A DNA stretch of 64,000 nucleotides from Paulownia fortunei (GCA_019321725.1 CM033106.1:17582551-17646550), one strand, 5' to 3'. Counted from the first letter of the stretch, positions 1 through 11,854 are shown. Notes: generated from the letters alone by a model not told the origin. Numbers and translations are program-made.

Positions 1-619
1 AAAACCTTGATTTATTGTAGATAAATGTGTGCATAAATACTTGATCCCATAAATAAGTGTTGACATTAATACCCTTCTTATTTAGTGGCGATTCTTGAGT
101 TTTGTATCACCAATGGCACAACAAATACTGGAGTTTATTTAGCTTGATGTACAGTTCTATCCCACTGACTGCTAATGTAGAACTTTGATTTATTATAGAT
201 AAAGGTATGTATAAATACTTGATCCCATAAATAAATACTGGTGTTAAGAGATAATTTGCAAACAGTAAGACAATATCATGATTACCTTCATATATGAGCT
301 ATTTGATAACATATTTCCATTGGAACCTTTATTATGTATGGATTCCAATAGTGGCATTTAAAAGACGTCGAATGAATAACTAATCATTCCTCCATCCAAA
401 ACTTAAAAGCGGATCCCTAATCCTCAATACTTTTATTATTTTAATTTCTTAGTTATAGCATAAAGTTTTTTTTATATTCTAAACTACATTCAGCCCATCT
501 TTTAAGAAATATAAACTCGAAATTTTCAAACAACTTCCTTGTGGATCGACCTTAGACTGCTGAGAAATTTATTACTTTGCACCACGTGTACTTGGGTTTA
601 CAATCTTAAAGTTGTAGTA
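1..619 (+). mobile_element. Inverted LTR fragment (3' end) of gypsy element
   Basis: This stretch is an inverted, diverged copy of the 2216-2940 LTR. Shared blocks include the segment around 240-300 (matching 2545-2600 on the other strand) and the end block at 575-619. The copy ends where the full LTR ends, then gives way to reverse-strand gag sequence. Like its partner it carries an internal duplication of about 180 bp. It is cut by the window edge. Seen directly: the inverted match. Inferred: it is an LTR because its partner has LTR termini and an adjacent PBS. Confidence 0.65.
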
Positions 620-2190
620 GAAAGTCTCAAGAATTTCTAACGTATTAGGAAAAGGTGAAGGTGTTACATAAGTACGAAAGAAAGGTTTAGGAATGGTTAC
701 GAACTTTGGATTCTCCTTAGGATGAATAGTCTTGTAAATAATTTTTCCATTTCGAAGAGTTTTGATAGGATTAGCCTCATTGATTGAATTTTCACCTGAA
801 AAAGAAATATGACATTGAGTGGAAGGATTAGGTTGAGGTTGAGCAAAAAATTTACCTTTTTTCATGAGTACATAAACAGGTTGTCAATGTTGAAAGTGTG
901 TTTTTGATCTCATTGATAGATTGTGAAGTCTAGTTATTGATGTTTATTTATGCATGCATAAATTCTTGCAAAGTGTCCTCAAGAGATTTTATATGTGGAG
1001 CAGGATAAGAAGCAAAGTTTGGTGGCTTTTGTGAATATAGCAGTTGGGCACAATTCTCATCTCACCAACTAAAATTGGGATGATTTCTCCATTGTAGATT
1101 GTAAGTTTCAGAATATGGAGAATGAAAAGGCTTTTTGAATGTATTCATGATATTTGCTTGTGTTGGAATATTTGGTCATTCGTCGATGGAGTGTCTCACA
1201 AGTTCACAATGATACAAACTTCTTCATTTTGCATAGATCTGATTTTATTTTTTTTTAAGTTCCATGGCCTCAACATTTCTTGTTAAACTAACAATGCTAG
1301 CATTTAGATCATCTTCTTGATTAAGGTAATATTTTTATTTATTACTATTAGTAAGATTAGATCTAATAGAACCTTCGCAAGATGGTCTAGATATTCTAAA
1401 GCTTCATCAGGTTCTTTATCAAGAAACTCACCATTACATATTATTTCAAGAAATTATTTTGTTTTAGGAGTTAAATCTTCATAAAAGAAACTAATTAAGC
1501 GCCATTTTTTCAAAATCATGATGTGGGCATGAATTCAACAAATCTTTAAATCTTTCCCAATATTGAAAGAAAGCTTCATTAGAATTTCGAGAAAAATTTA
1601 GGATTTGTCTTTTCAATATATTAATTTTATGAGTTGAAAAGAACTTTTTTAAAAGTACAGTTTGCATTTCTTGTCAAATGCCAACTGACCTAGGTTTTAA
1701 AGAGTTAAGTTTTTGTTTTATGTTTTAATGAAAAAGAAAATAATAAGAGCATAATAATCTCATTTGTACAAGTTTGATTTTCAAAAGTGGCGCATACTTC
1801 ATCAAATTCTTTTAGATATAAGTAATGATTTTCAGAGTCTAAACCATGAAAATTAGAAAGTAAAGAGATCATACCTAACTTGAATCAAAAGTTATTTGTA
1901 TTGAGAGGAAAAATGAAACAACAAGAAGAAGAATTTCGAAAAGGTTGCAAGTAATAACACATGGTACACAACTATTGATTCTCATTTTCATTCTAGACAC
2001 TTTCATTTTCAATCATGGTTAAAGTGGGTCGAGGTGACTCAAACAAATTTTCAAATAAAGTTTCAGAATTATTTCTAACTAAACGATAAGAATTGTGATT
2101 ACGATACTATATAAACATATAACCATAAAGAAAATAAACACACAATATTTACAAAGAAAAAATATTTATAAACTTGAATACTTACCTTGC
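620..2190 (-). pseudogene. Degenerate gag of Athila-like Ty3/gypsy element
   Basis: Reading the minus strand gives pieces of a gypsy gag: a stretch near 1400-1560 with the family pattern of 'F-Y-x-x-L-T-P' followed by 'G-E-F-L-x-K-x-P-x-E-A-L', and a C-terminal part at 620-865 with the 'P-I-K-T-L-R-N-G-K' motif equivalent to the 'A-I-T-L-R-S-G-K' tail of Athila gag. Frameshifts and stops break it throughout. The 97-codon open segment at 572-865 is only the tail. Protease and RT should follow to the left but are absent, because an inverted LTR takes their place at 619. No product is expected. Confidence 0.6.
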
Positions 2191-2192
2191 CT

Positions 2193-2210
2193 TCCCAAGC
2201 AACGGTGCCA
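2193..2210 (-). promoter_or_regulatory. Primer binding site (gypsy type)
   Basis: On the minus strand this reads TGGCACCGTTGCTTGGGA, six bases downstream of the LTR terminus. It is close to the tRNA-primer site typical of Athila elements (TGGCGCCGTTGCCGGGGA). It fixes the strand of the element and the LTR end at 2216. Confidence 0.8.
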
Positions 2211-2215
2211 AAAAC

Positions 2216-3921
2216 TGCTACAACTTTAAGCTTACAAACCTAAGTACAGGTTGTGTCAAGCAATAAATTTCTAAGGAGTTCGAGGTCAATCCACAAGAAA
2301 TTTTTTGAAGTTCTCAAGTTTATATATTCTTAAAAGATGGGCTGAATGTGGTTTAGATTATAAAAAAATTATATTATAACTAAGAAATCAAAGTAAAAAA
2401 AGTATTGAAAATTAGGGATCCGCTCTTGAGTTTTGGATAGATAAATGATTATTTATTATTTTTACCTCTTATAAATATCACTATTAGAATCCATACATAA
2501 TGAAGGTTCCAATAGAAAGATGTTATCAAATAACTCATGGATTAAGGTAATCATGATATTATCTTACTGTTTGTAAATTATCTTTTAACACTAATACTTG
2601 TTTAAGTGATCAAGTATTTATACACACATTTATCTACAACAAATCAAAATTTCATGTTACCAGTTGGTATAGTAGAACCGTACAATAAGCTAAATGAACC
2701 TAAGTATTTGTTGTGCGTGATATAAAAATCAAGAATTGTTATTAAACAATGAGGGTTTTAACGCTAATATTTATTTATAAGATTAAATATTTATGCATAC
2801 TTTTGTCTATAACAAATCAAGGTCTCACATTAGCAGTCGGTGGAGTAGAACCATACAATAAGCTAAATAAATCCAAGTATTTATTATGTTATTGGTGATA
2901 CATAAACTAAGAATCACCACAAAATAAGGAGGGTTTCAATCAAAAATTAAAATAATAATACAGCACACTTGAACATTATACACCTTTAAAACCGTTCTTC
3001 TTCCTCCATCAAGAGGTTCACCATTTCCCCTCAACTAAATGAAATTTAGAAAGATATAATAAATGCAGAAAAAACTAAAAATAAAAGAGAAACTAGAGAA
3101 TGCATTTCTATTACTACTAAAAAACTTAGTCTAAAGAAAGACAACAATGAAACTTTCTTTCCCTCTCAAGGGTTTTTATGTATTTTGAATGCTATCCAAG
3201 AGCCCTTATTTATAGTAGACGGGTGCCTAAATTAGCATCTCCAAATTCATTCCAAATGTACTCCAAATTTACTTCAAATATGTTCTAAATTCACATGTCC
3301 TTTTCAGATTCGAACTTTGTCACATATTTTTTTCTCCATAAAATCAGCTAATTTTTGAAACATGTTCAACATGAAAGTTATGTATTTGCCTATTATTTCA
3401 TTTTTCAACATGAATCATCTAAATCCAACTATTATGGAGAAAGTTATGCTTGATTTATAAAATATATCAGTATAGATAGATCATTTCCAATACACACACT
3501 TAGACGAATTTTCTGGTATAATCAAGGCTGAATTGGGTTTAGCTTCCAATAGTAAAGGCTGAATTTCCTGCTATATTCAACTGCACAAGTTTGGAAACAT
3601 GTTTATTTTGAATTTAATGCAAACCCAACAATCACTTAAACTTAACAATCACTTTCAAAGTTCAAGTAATTTCTTGTATATATTTTTATCTACACATGAT
3701 GGACTTAAGCAAAAATGGTCATTTTCTTCAATAAAATATTATTTTCAACTTGCTCACGAAATATTTTATCTTTTTTAGTTTTATTTTGGCTCTTTATGAT
3801 CTATTTTTTATTCATTGATTCTCTAACACAAAACATTAATAAAACTATAATATTAACAATAACAAAATAAGGAAAGTATAAAGGACTTGATACAAAAATA
3901 TGTCAAAATATGCACTTATCA
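2216..3921 (-). mobile_element. 5' LTR of Athila-like gypsy element (1.7 kb)
   Basis: On the minus strand the repeat starts TGATAAGTGCATATTTTGAC at 3921 and ends at 2216 in ...GTAGCA, so it has TG...CA termini; a PBS follows at 2210. It contains two similar copies of about 180 bp (near 2590-2770 and 2770-2930). Its outer end lies 386 bp past the stop codon of the receptor-kinase gene, in the same orientation. A target duplication cannot be tested because the other end of the element is missing or outside the window. Confidence 0.75.
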
Positions 3922-4065
3922 AAACATCATCAAGTCCGCAATGTAATTTACTTCTCGACCTTCTAGTAATAGAGAGCGCTTATATTAGCGTAGAATTGCA
4001 GGCTATACAGAGAGACTCGTGCAATATTCTTAACCACTTAAGTATGCTCTAGCCTTCGTGTCTTG

Positions 4066-4071
4066 TTTATT
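4066..4071 (-). terminator. Possible polyadenylation signal of the kinase gene
   Basis: The minus strand reads AATAAA 236 bases after the stop codon and about 145 bases before the gypsy LTR. It is the only perfect match I noticed in this short 3' flank. Plant polyadenylation signals are loose, so this is suggestive only. Confidence 0.35.
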
Positions 4072-4306
4072 TCTGTTTCTATTCCTATTTCTATCTTCAT
4101 AGCATCCAAGTGCTCTGTTTGTCTTAATATAACATAATTTTGTAATGGAAGTTCTTACTGAGCATGGGGGAAAGCCGAAAATGTAAAGCGGATTGTGGCA
4201 TCTGTTAGGACAAAACCCTCGTGTGTCTGTTGTTCTGGTTGGATATCTTTTGTTTTTCGAAGAATGATTGCAAATTCGAATCTTTGTTCTTCAGCGTTAA
4301 ACAGCT

Positions 4307-7300
4307 TTAGGACCTCGGGCTTGCACTATGAGATGAGCAGTGCAGAGAGTGATTCTTGACCAAGGGCATCAAGGATTGGACAACGTCAGTAATTAAAGGT
4401 CTATAGTCTGCTTCGGTTTGTACGCACACTGCCGCGATTGCAGCCACCTGCAATTAGCGAAAGATATATTGATGAGTGGATCATGAACAAAATTACTAAT
4501 GTGTATCCTTAATACCAGCAGTGATAATGCCAATTTTACTTGAATAAGTTCCTTCTTGGAGTACTGGCCCTCTAGAGCTGGATCAATCATTTCCATCACT
4601 TTATCTCTGTTTGTTAAACGTGGAAGGGCCTGAGAGTCATAATGAAATAACATGAATTAGAGGAACAAGAATGGACAAATTCACAAATTTGACAACTATG
4701 GGAGTCACCAAAATGTAAATTCCAATCATGCATAATAATGATTTGAGATTTAATATGAGCAGTAAATAGTTGTACATAATAGGGAATATTCAGAACTACA
4801 CTTTCCTCTTGAAATCCATAAGAATGGGCAACTAAGACATTTCATGTATATTGACATAGATGACATGACAACTCTCTCTTGATGCTATAAATACACCAAG
4901 TTTATCACTCAACATAAGATGTATGCTTCACATTTGTTAGTCATTGATTAATTGTAGCAACTCAACATAAGATCTTATTGCACATTTAAGCATTAGATTG
5001 GGTTTTAGTGGGGATTATCCTCATATCTCTCAACTTTTCTTAGCTCTGATCCTTAGCTCAGACTATAGACTGATTTTGTTTGATGTAACTTTGCCCACAA
5101 ATGGATCAGTGGTTATTCTTGTGGACTATGGTTTCTGTTCATAGGATGCTTCTTTTGAGAAGATTATTACACCGTGTCAAGATATCAAATATCAACTTAC
5201 CATTATATAATCTCAATGACAAAAGGACCGATAGAATGAAAACATTTGATTCATGTAAATGACTCGTTTCTTAATAATATGTAAGCAAATTTCCTTTGAG
5301 AGGTGATAGATCATGAATACTGACCCAAGAAACCAGGACATGCTCCCCAGGAGGCCGAGTGGTATCAATGGGTACACGACCCGTCAAAAGCTCCAAAAGA
5401 ATCACACCATAACTGTATACATCTGATTTTGTTGTAAGCTTTCCTGTCGATGCATACCTGTATTCCAACATTTTGAACATGTTAGAGAACTATCAAAACA
5501 TTGAAATAGATAGATTCTCCAATATTAAGAAGCCTTCGGAGGAATTCCTTAAAAATTTCTGAGGAGAAACCAGATTGTTGCTGAAAATAATACTACACAT
5601 CAGGAGCAGGAAAAACTTAAATATATTAGGATCACTGGTCCTGTTTGCTTGCCTGTGTGATTCTGTGCAATGTAGAGCGCATTGAGTGAATAGAATTGCA
5701 TAAGGCTATTACAACAATTATGATAACTCACTCGGGGGCCAAATATCCAGTTGTTCCTAAAACTCGTGTTGAGATTAGACCATTGAGTTTGTCTGAGCCA
5801 ATTTTGGCCAACCCGAAACCAGACAGGCTGGCTCTAAAGTTCTGATCTAAGAGAATGTTGCTGCATTTGAAATTGCGGTGGATGATAGATGGGGTCATGT
5901 GCTCGTGGAGGTATTCCAAGGCTCTGGCACAATCGAGGGCTATCTTCAACCGAATCCCCCAATTCAATGTCCCACATTGGTTGTGAGGAGGATGGAGATG
6001 CGTCTGAAGAGAACCATTTGGCGTGTACTCAAATACAAGTAATCTATGGTGTTGATCTGCGCAGTAGCCCAAGAGTTCAGATATATAGGGAGAACGCAAC
6101 CGGCTCAATAGATCTACCTGCCCCAGTTAGAAAATTGAAGTTGAGATGAGCTGAAATTACCAAAATCTTGATACATTGTAGTTTCATGAAGATGTGAATC
6201 ACGTAGTAAGAGAAAAAGAAAGAAAACAGCATTCAGCATTTCATTATATGCATAACCCTATCACGTTTTGTTTATTAAAATACACTGCCTTCTGTAGAAG
6301 GTTTAACAACAAACAATGCTGTGAAACATAAAATGTCTAGTTAACCCACCGGGCAATATAACATTGAATAAGTACCATACTTAATACTCTATCCGTACTA
6401 AATTTATTGCTATTAATTTCTATTTTTCTTTTAGAGCATCTTAAAATAAGATTTAATTTTTTAACTTGAATTAATTTTTCTCAAAAGTATCAAATCACTA
6501 ACTCTTCATTATTATTTTTACTTTTGCGAAAAATATTACAAAATTTTTATTTTTTTAATTTCCATCTAAAATTTTATATCAAGATCAATTTTGAGAGAGA
6601 ATTTTGAAACAAAGGATATCTAAAATACGATTTTTTTTATGGTTTAAATTTGTCTACAAAAGTTTTTTTTTATTTAATTCATAGCAAAATAAAATCATCT
6701 ATGGAAAAGAATGAACGGAGCCTGAGCAAAGTACTGAAATTATTTAAAACCACTCTAAAATTAGATAATCGAGGAGTACAGCGATGCATTATTCACGTAT
6801 TTACCATAATAAACTAAAACTACTCAACTTTATTTAATCACATATAATTAACCTACTTAAAGTTTTAAACTACTGCAAGCCTGTTCTTTGACGTAGATAT
6901 GTTCTTCTTTAACTTCAGCAACCAATGATTGATAAAATAGTAAAAATAAATATGCAGTATCACGGAAAATTCACATTTAAACTGAGTGTTTATAAATTAA
7001 ATTGTGAGAATGATACTGCAATAATAATTGAATTCACATTATTAGGTAATAGGATTACAGATTACAATAGGTCGAATTAGTCAAAATTTGAGACCCACCA
7101 TGTCAAGAATTTTAAGGATTTGGATCCAAAGAGTTGGAGTCAATAAACTCATTTTATAATTTTAGAAGATATTGAAAATATATTTTTTAAAAAACAATGT
7201 CACCGAAACTTTTTAAACACAATGTATTTTTAAAAATAATATCATATAAGTATATATATAAGAAATTAAAATATACATAAAAAATTCAATGGAACAAGTT

Positions 7301-10300
7301 CGGAGCATGATGAGTTTGAAAATAAAAATTTAAAACCTGCTTCATATCTATTTATAATTTTAAAAGTCCTTCTTAAATCGTGACTTCAAATTGTAATCAT
7401 TTAATGTGAAACATCTTTCCTATCTTATAATGAGCATAATGATCATATATATGTATGTGATTTCAATCATTAAGTATTAGATAAAATATGTAATATTAAA
7501 TTACTCGTAAAGTTTAATTTAAATTATCAAATTGTAAATAGTTATTTTATCAAAATTTAATTATAGGTCACTAAACCGTAAAAATGAATAAGCATTTGCA
7601 ATTAGATAGACTGTTCCTAAAGCCATTATTTTTTTGTTTAAGAGGAACGACTTAAGTTAAATTGCCCAAAAGTGTGGGAATGTCAAAAATAAATTAATAA
7701 ATTAAGCATGTCACCTTTTGGCATTTTGTATGAAGTAGAATTCATGAATGGACCAAGCAGAGTGTACCCAGTCCATCCATCAATACTCGCGTGGGTTGTT
7801 TTTTATGTTATTCTTACAATTCAATGGCCCAACAACGGACTTACCAGAAATGATAGAGAAAAGTCAAAACTACTAAATAAAATCACCAATTGATAAATAT
7901 TAACATAAATATATAATAACATAGTGAATTTCTTGAAAACCTTATAGGATTAATAGAGATAAATGTGCACTGCATCCAAATTAAATAATAGACAAATAAA
8001 TTTACACTTGTCATACATATATATATATATATAATAGATTGTGTTTGGGTGCATCTAAATCGTGTAATCTTTAAATTTCTCTTTCCTCCCATTATCCTAT
8101 TAAGTTATTGTTTACTTTTTTTTCTTTTCCTTTTTATTTATTTATTTATTATTTTTTGTTTTGGAGCAGGACGAAGAACAATTGGATGAAGTCCTAGTCA
8201 TGGTAATTCCAATATTGAATAAAAATAATTAATTCCTTTGGTAGTAGAACAGATTGTGATTACGAGGCTAGCATGAAATATACGTTTAAGTTCAAAATAA
8301 ACTAATATAGTTATATCATTTATTAGATGTTCGGAGAATTTAAAATTTTAGCTCGTAGTTGCCATGTTATTTTAAAATAAATTCAGCAATGATATCTTTT
8401 TAGACAATTGAAAAAATTTAAAACTATCAAAATTCTCAAATTACATTCAAAAATAAGATCAATGAAGTTTTTCAAACAATTGAAAAAAATTAAGGTCGAT
8501 ATTGTGATATAGAATGTAAAATTAAAAGATCTCTAATATTACATTTGCAATAATTTTGGATTTATTTAACAATTACAAGCTCATAAATTCGTATATTAGT
8601 AACAAATAAATTATTAAAATTTGTAATATATAAAACAATTGATTAACTTTGATTGACATAACCACGCACAAAGGTTAGTCCAAATTACTTCTTCCTAAAT
8701 CAAATTGATGTTATAAACACTGAAACAAACATGTTCATGTAATTTGGTGATCAATCCAATCTATCAAAATTTGAACCCAATTTTTATTTTCAAAATTTGG
8801 CTCATTATTATCAATTTTTATATCCGTAATCATGTCCTATTTGATTCTAATCCTCTCTAAATAAGATTCATGTGTTTTTATTTATTGTGAAACTTATATA
8901 TTTATGCTACCACTCTCACTCGCCGATTATCAAAGAAATCAATTATTTCCAGTCAATGTTCCTAATTAACATTCTTGGGGTTTGATGTAGCAGTTTTTAA
9001 CCTGCTCCGACGAAACAGAGGAAAATGAGATGAAAAAACACAAGGAAAAGAAAAGAAAATAAAGAAGAAAAGGGAAAGGAAAAAGGAATAAAAGTGGTAT
9101 ATAATTGCGATGTGGCTATTTACATTAGGAAAAAGAAAAAAATAAATAATAAGAGGGATATTAACTGTAGACTTTTTTGAGTTGTAAACTGCAATATAAT
9201 GAATACAATAATGTTTGGACTAAAATTATACAATGTCCTAAATTATGGGACAAAAATTGACAGTTTTTCCAATGTTGTCACATGATGATATTGTTTTATT
9301 TGCTTTGGTACAAATTCTAAGGTCCCAATCTTTTTCAGGAAGCAAGCTAAAGATAGAGCAGATAACACAATGAAGAAGAAAAACCAAACTAAATGTGGAA
9401 ATTAATTGAGTAATGTGTGTAGCCACAAAAAATGAAAAGAAAAGAAAAGAAGGGACTAATTAACCAACCTCCAAGCGGAAAGCACGTTCGCCATACCTCC
9501 CATGTGTGCGCAACATCTTAATGGCTGCCGCAGTGCCATCCCTCAACACCCCTCTGTACACTACATCCGACGCCCCATTTCCTATTTTATTCGTTTCACT
9601 AAATTTATTAGTGGCCATCTCCATCTCCTTCAAACTAAATACTTGGACTTGGACCCCTCTCAGTTTAGGCTGCGGTGTGCCCCCAAGACTACTTCCATAC
9701 AGGCAGCCGCCATCTGTCCACATACATACTCCTCTTATAATTATTATCAAACAGGATCATGATTAGCACATACTCTAAAAACACGCATGCAATTAAATTT
9801 GCTAGTACTTATCTAATTTGATTGAACAATGGAATTTTTTTAAGTTAAAATTGAAAAAGTAGAGTTTTTAGTATGTTTATAAAATTTCATTAAAAGTAGT
9901 TCTTGAAATTTAAGTAGTGACACATCACTAGTTTAAGTTCACTATTTTTAAAAGAAGAATTTTCATTTTAGAAAATAAATAAAATATAAGTCATAAATTT
10001 GGGACAAGGGGAATAATAAAATAATAATTACCTGAACTAGAATTGAAGTTTATGGTGCTATGAGCAATGAACATGCAATTGCTGTTGTTGATGATACTTT
10101 TCCTTGTGGCAACACTAGTGGTGGTGTTGCCTCTGGAGAATTGCACGCGACGGAGCATCAATGTCAATAAGAGTATTGCAAGGAGCAAGATTACAATGAT
10201 GATGGGTATGACTAGTATAAGAAGGGAAGAAGATGGGATAATTTCATGGTGGTGCCCATGGGATTGAGGTATGTGGTCTAACTGATGGTTGCGTTGGATT

Positions 10301-10341
10301 TGATTCTTGGAAGGAGGAGAAGCAGTGGTGTGGTTTCCCAT
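4307..10341 (-). CDS. Receptor-like protein kinase with lost catalytic residues (putative pseudokinase)
   Basis: Six exons on the minus strand: 10341-10032, 9713-9469, 6117-5732, 5457-5325, 4629-4540, 4447-4307. All introns are GT-AG, the phases agree, and the 1305 nt translate to 434 residues plus TAA. Residues 1-38 are Ser/His-rich, 39-63 form one membrane helix ending in RR, and 135-419 are a kinase domain. Kept: loop glycines G148 and G150, Lys169 (AAIK), alpha-C Glu185, Asn272, the GTTGYLAPE segment and the SDVYSYG helix. Changed: third loop glycine to D153, HRD Asp to N267, DFG Asp to G285. The closest family I recall is the plant RLK/RLCK group containing Arabidopsis At3g58690 (from memory, not searched). 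Expected site is the plasma membrane; phosphotransfer is probably lost, so a scaffold or decoy role is inferred. The start is the first in-frame ATG after a TAA at 10386-10384. Confidence 0.9.
6385..6733. mobile_element. Possible Stowaway-like MITE remnant in intron 2
   Basis: The left side begins TACTCTATCCGTACTAAAT and the right side holds GAACGGAG followed within 15 bases by TA. Stowaway elements have TA target sites and termini near CTCCCTCCGT; here both ends are eroded and the right end does not pair cleanly. It could be chance in AT-rich intron sequence. Confidence 0.25.
8016..8033. repeat. (AT)n microsatellite
   Basis: An uninterrupted run of alternating A and T of about 17 bases in intron 2 of the kinase gene. 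It is likely length-polymorphic; no function is indicated. Confidence 0.8.
9010..9092. repeat. Purine-rich A/G low-complexity tract
   Basis: About 80 bases almost free of pyrimidines on the plus strand, so a pyrimidine tract on the transcribed minus strand. It sits about 380 bases inside the 5' end of intron 2. A second A/G run lies at 9428-9452 next to the donor of that intron. Confidence 0.7.
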
Positions 10342-10560
10342 CAGCAGCACAAACACAAGCACAAGAATTGAGAGAGAGAGAGATTAGTACTAAAGCTATG
10401 TATGCTTGCACTCTTGTTTCCTTATGTAGCTAGGATGTCTGGCTATGTGAATGGGCACTTCGTGAGTGGATTTGTGCTGTCTTTTTTGCCTTGTGGGAGT
10501 AAAGGCCACATGACTCTCGCCCACTCTATTCTTTCTGGATATATATCTCGTGAGCAATTA
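10342..10560 (-). promoter_or_regulatory. 5' leader and possible TATA region of the kinase gene
   Basis: Upstream of the chosen ATG the minus strand has a (TC)7 repeat at 10383-10370, common in plant 5' leaders, and a TATATAT run at 10546-10539 about 200 bases upstream of the ATG. No upstream ATG in frame exists between the TAA at 10386 and the start. The transcription start is not visible from sequence; the TATA call is tentative. Confidence 0.35.
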
Positions 10561-10680
10561 AAGTTTTTGTACTTCATTCTGTCTCCTCTTTTGTATCATG
10601 CAAGGTCTGGTCTTTGTCTTCCCATTGGAAAACTTTGGAAGTTATTGCCATACGTTTCTTGTCGGCACTTTCAATAATTG

Positions 10681-11854
10681 GTTAGTACTATTCTTCTCCC
10701 ACATACATTTTATCTCCTAAGATTTCGTGAAAACTTTTTAGGCGATATATTGATGTGAAAGGAGACCACACAGGATAGTATTTTTGAGATATTAACTACT
10801 TAGGAGATTATTAATGGGGTGAATTGGCAATAAATCCCAAAGACAACTTCCTTTAAAAATTTGGCCTCACTCATCAGAACTTTTTCTACATTTCCTAGTA
10901 TAGGAAATTAAAGAGTATATTAATAATAAAAGTGAATTGATATTACCTTTTCACTGCGAATGATTCTCGATTCATATTTAGAGTATAAACTCGTTTATAA
11001 GCCTTCACCCCAAATTCTACAAATGAATATATGTTTTTGCTTCAATGAATTGCTACTAGAGCAATTATTGTATTGCACACATCTTAAACTCTTGGAGTAA
11101 TTCTTTTTGGTGATACTCCAAAAGAAACATAGAGAAAATATAAGGAGAGAGGGTGTATTCTATTTGGAAAACTACTCATAATGATTGTGACCACTCAAGT
11201 TGAAAGAAAAGGTTTATCTCTATTTTGATCATAATTGGAGTATAATTAGAATAGGTACAAAATAAACCATCAGGATTGCCACTTATCTCAAATATTGATG
11301 CAATCTTAATGCATCAATATCTCCCACTCGTTCATATTTGAATCGACTCATTCGAATCACATCCTCATAATTTCGTCTCATGTCCCTTCTTTCATATAGG
11401 AATAAGGAGTGCGACCAAGCTAGAAAAGAAAAAAGTGAGGAGAGTAATATTAAATTATCACTAAATTAACATAATCCTACAACTCAAAACTCACTAACAT
11501 CTCTGATTCCTTGAAATATAATAAGTAGAGCGTATCTGGAAATATAATAAGTAGAGCATGTCTCACTATTTCAACTATGCATTTATGTGCATGACTATAT
11601 CAAATACTTTTTAACTTAGTTGGTCGGTCTATGAGTCATACAACATAAATGTGTCACCAACTTAGTTATTCCTCGGTTCTCATGCCAATCAGTTTGGTTT
11701 TGACAGGTTTTTTAGTCATGCTCCGACATACCAGATTAATCGTGGTCATTGGATATATGTTAAAGTAGCGTCATTAAACCTATACTTCATGATATGGTCC
11801 GGATCCCAAAGGTTACTGAGAAACATAATAAGGGATTACACAGTAATGATGCAG
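10681..11854. other. Intergenic stretch, no gene recognised
   Basis: AT-rich sequence without a convincing ORF. A perfect inverted repeat with 11-bp arms and a 7-base spacer lies at 11292-11320, immediately next to a CTCCCACTCG block; on the minus strand this reads GTGGGAGATATTG, reminiscent of the polypurine tract and LTR start of copia elements. No RNase H coding precedes it, so I do not call an element. Confidence 0.4.

Larger units (their letters stand above)
6118..9468 (-). other. Large intron 2 of the receptor-kinase gene (3.35 kb)
   Basis: The donor is GTTGGT at 9468 and the acceptor GGGGCAG at 6118. The other introns are short (318, 274, 695 and 92 bp). It splits the kinase domain right after the alpha-C glutamate. 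The interior is AT-rich with no coding exon I could recognise; it holds a possible MITE remnant (6385-6733), an AT microsatellite (8016-8033) and a purine-rich tract (9010-9092). Small ORFs here (7708-7893, 7883-8092, 9238-9426) match nothing I know. Confidence 0.8.

Noticed and set aside
4393..4653. Stand-alone kinase-like ORF
   Set aside because: It is exon 5 of the receptor kinase with flanking intron read-through, not a separate gene.
5889..6149. 86-codon plus-strand ORF
   Set aside because: Antisense shadow of exon 3 of the receptor kinase.
9502..9766. Two plus-strand ORFs of 86 codons
   Set aside because: Antisense shadows of exon 2 of the receptor kinase.
10402..10677. 91-codon plus-strand ORF opposite the kinase promoter
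   Set aside because: No recognisable domain and it overlaps the leader and likely promoter of the minus-strand gene; treated as chance.
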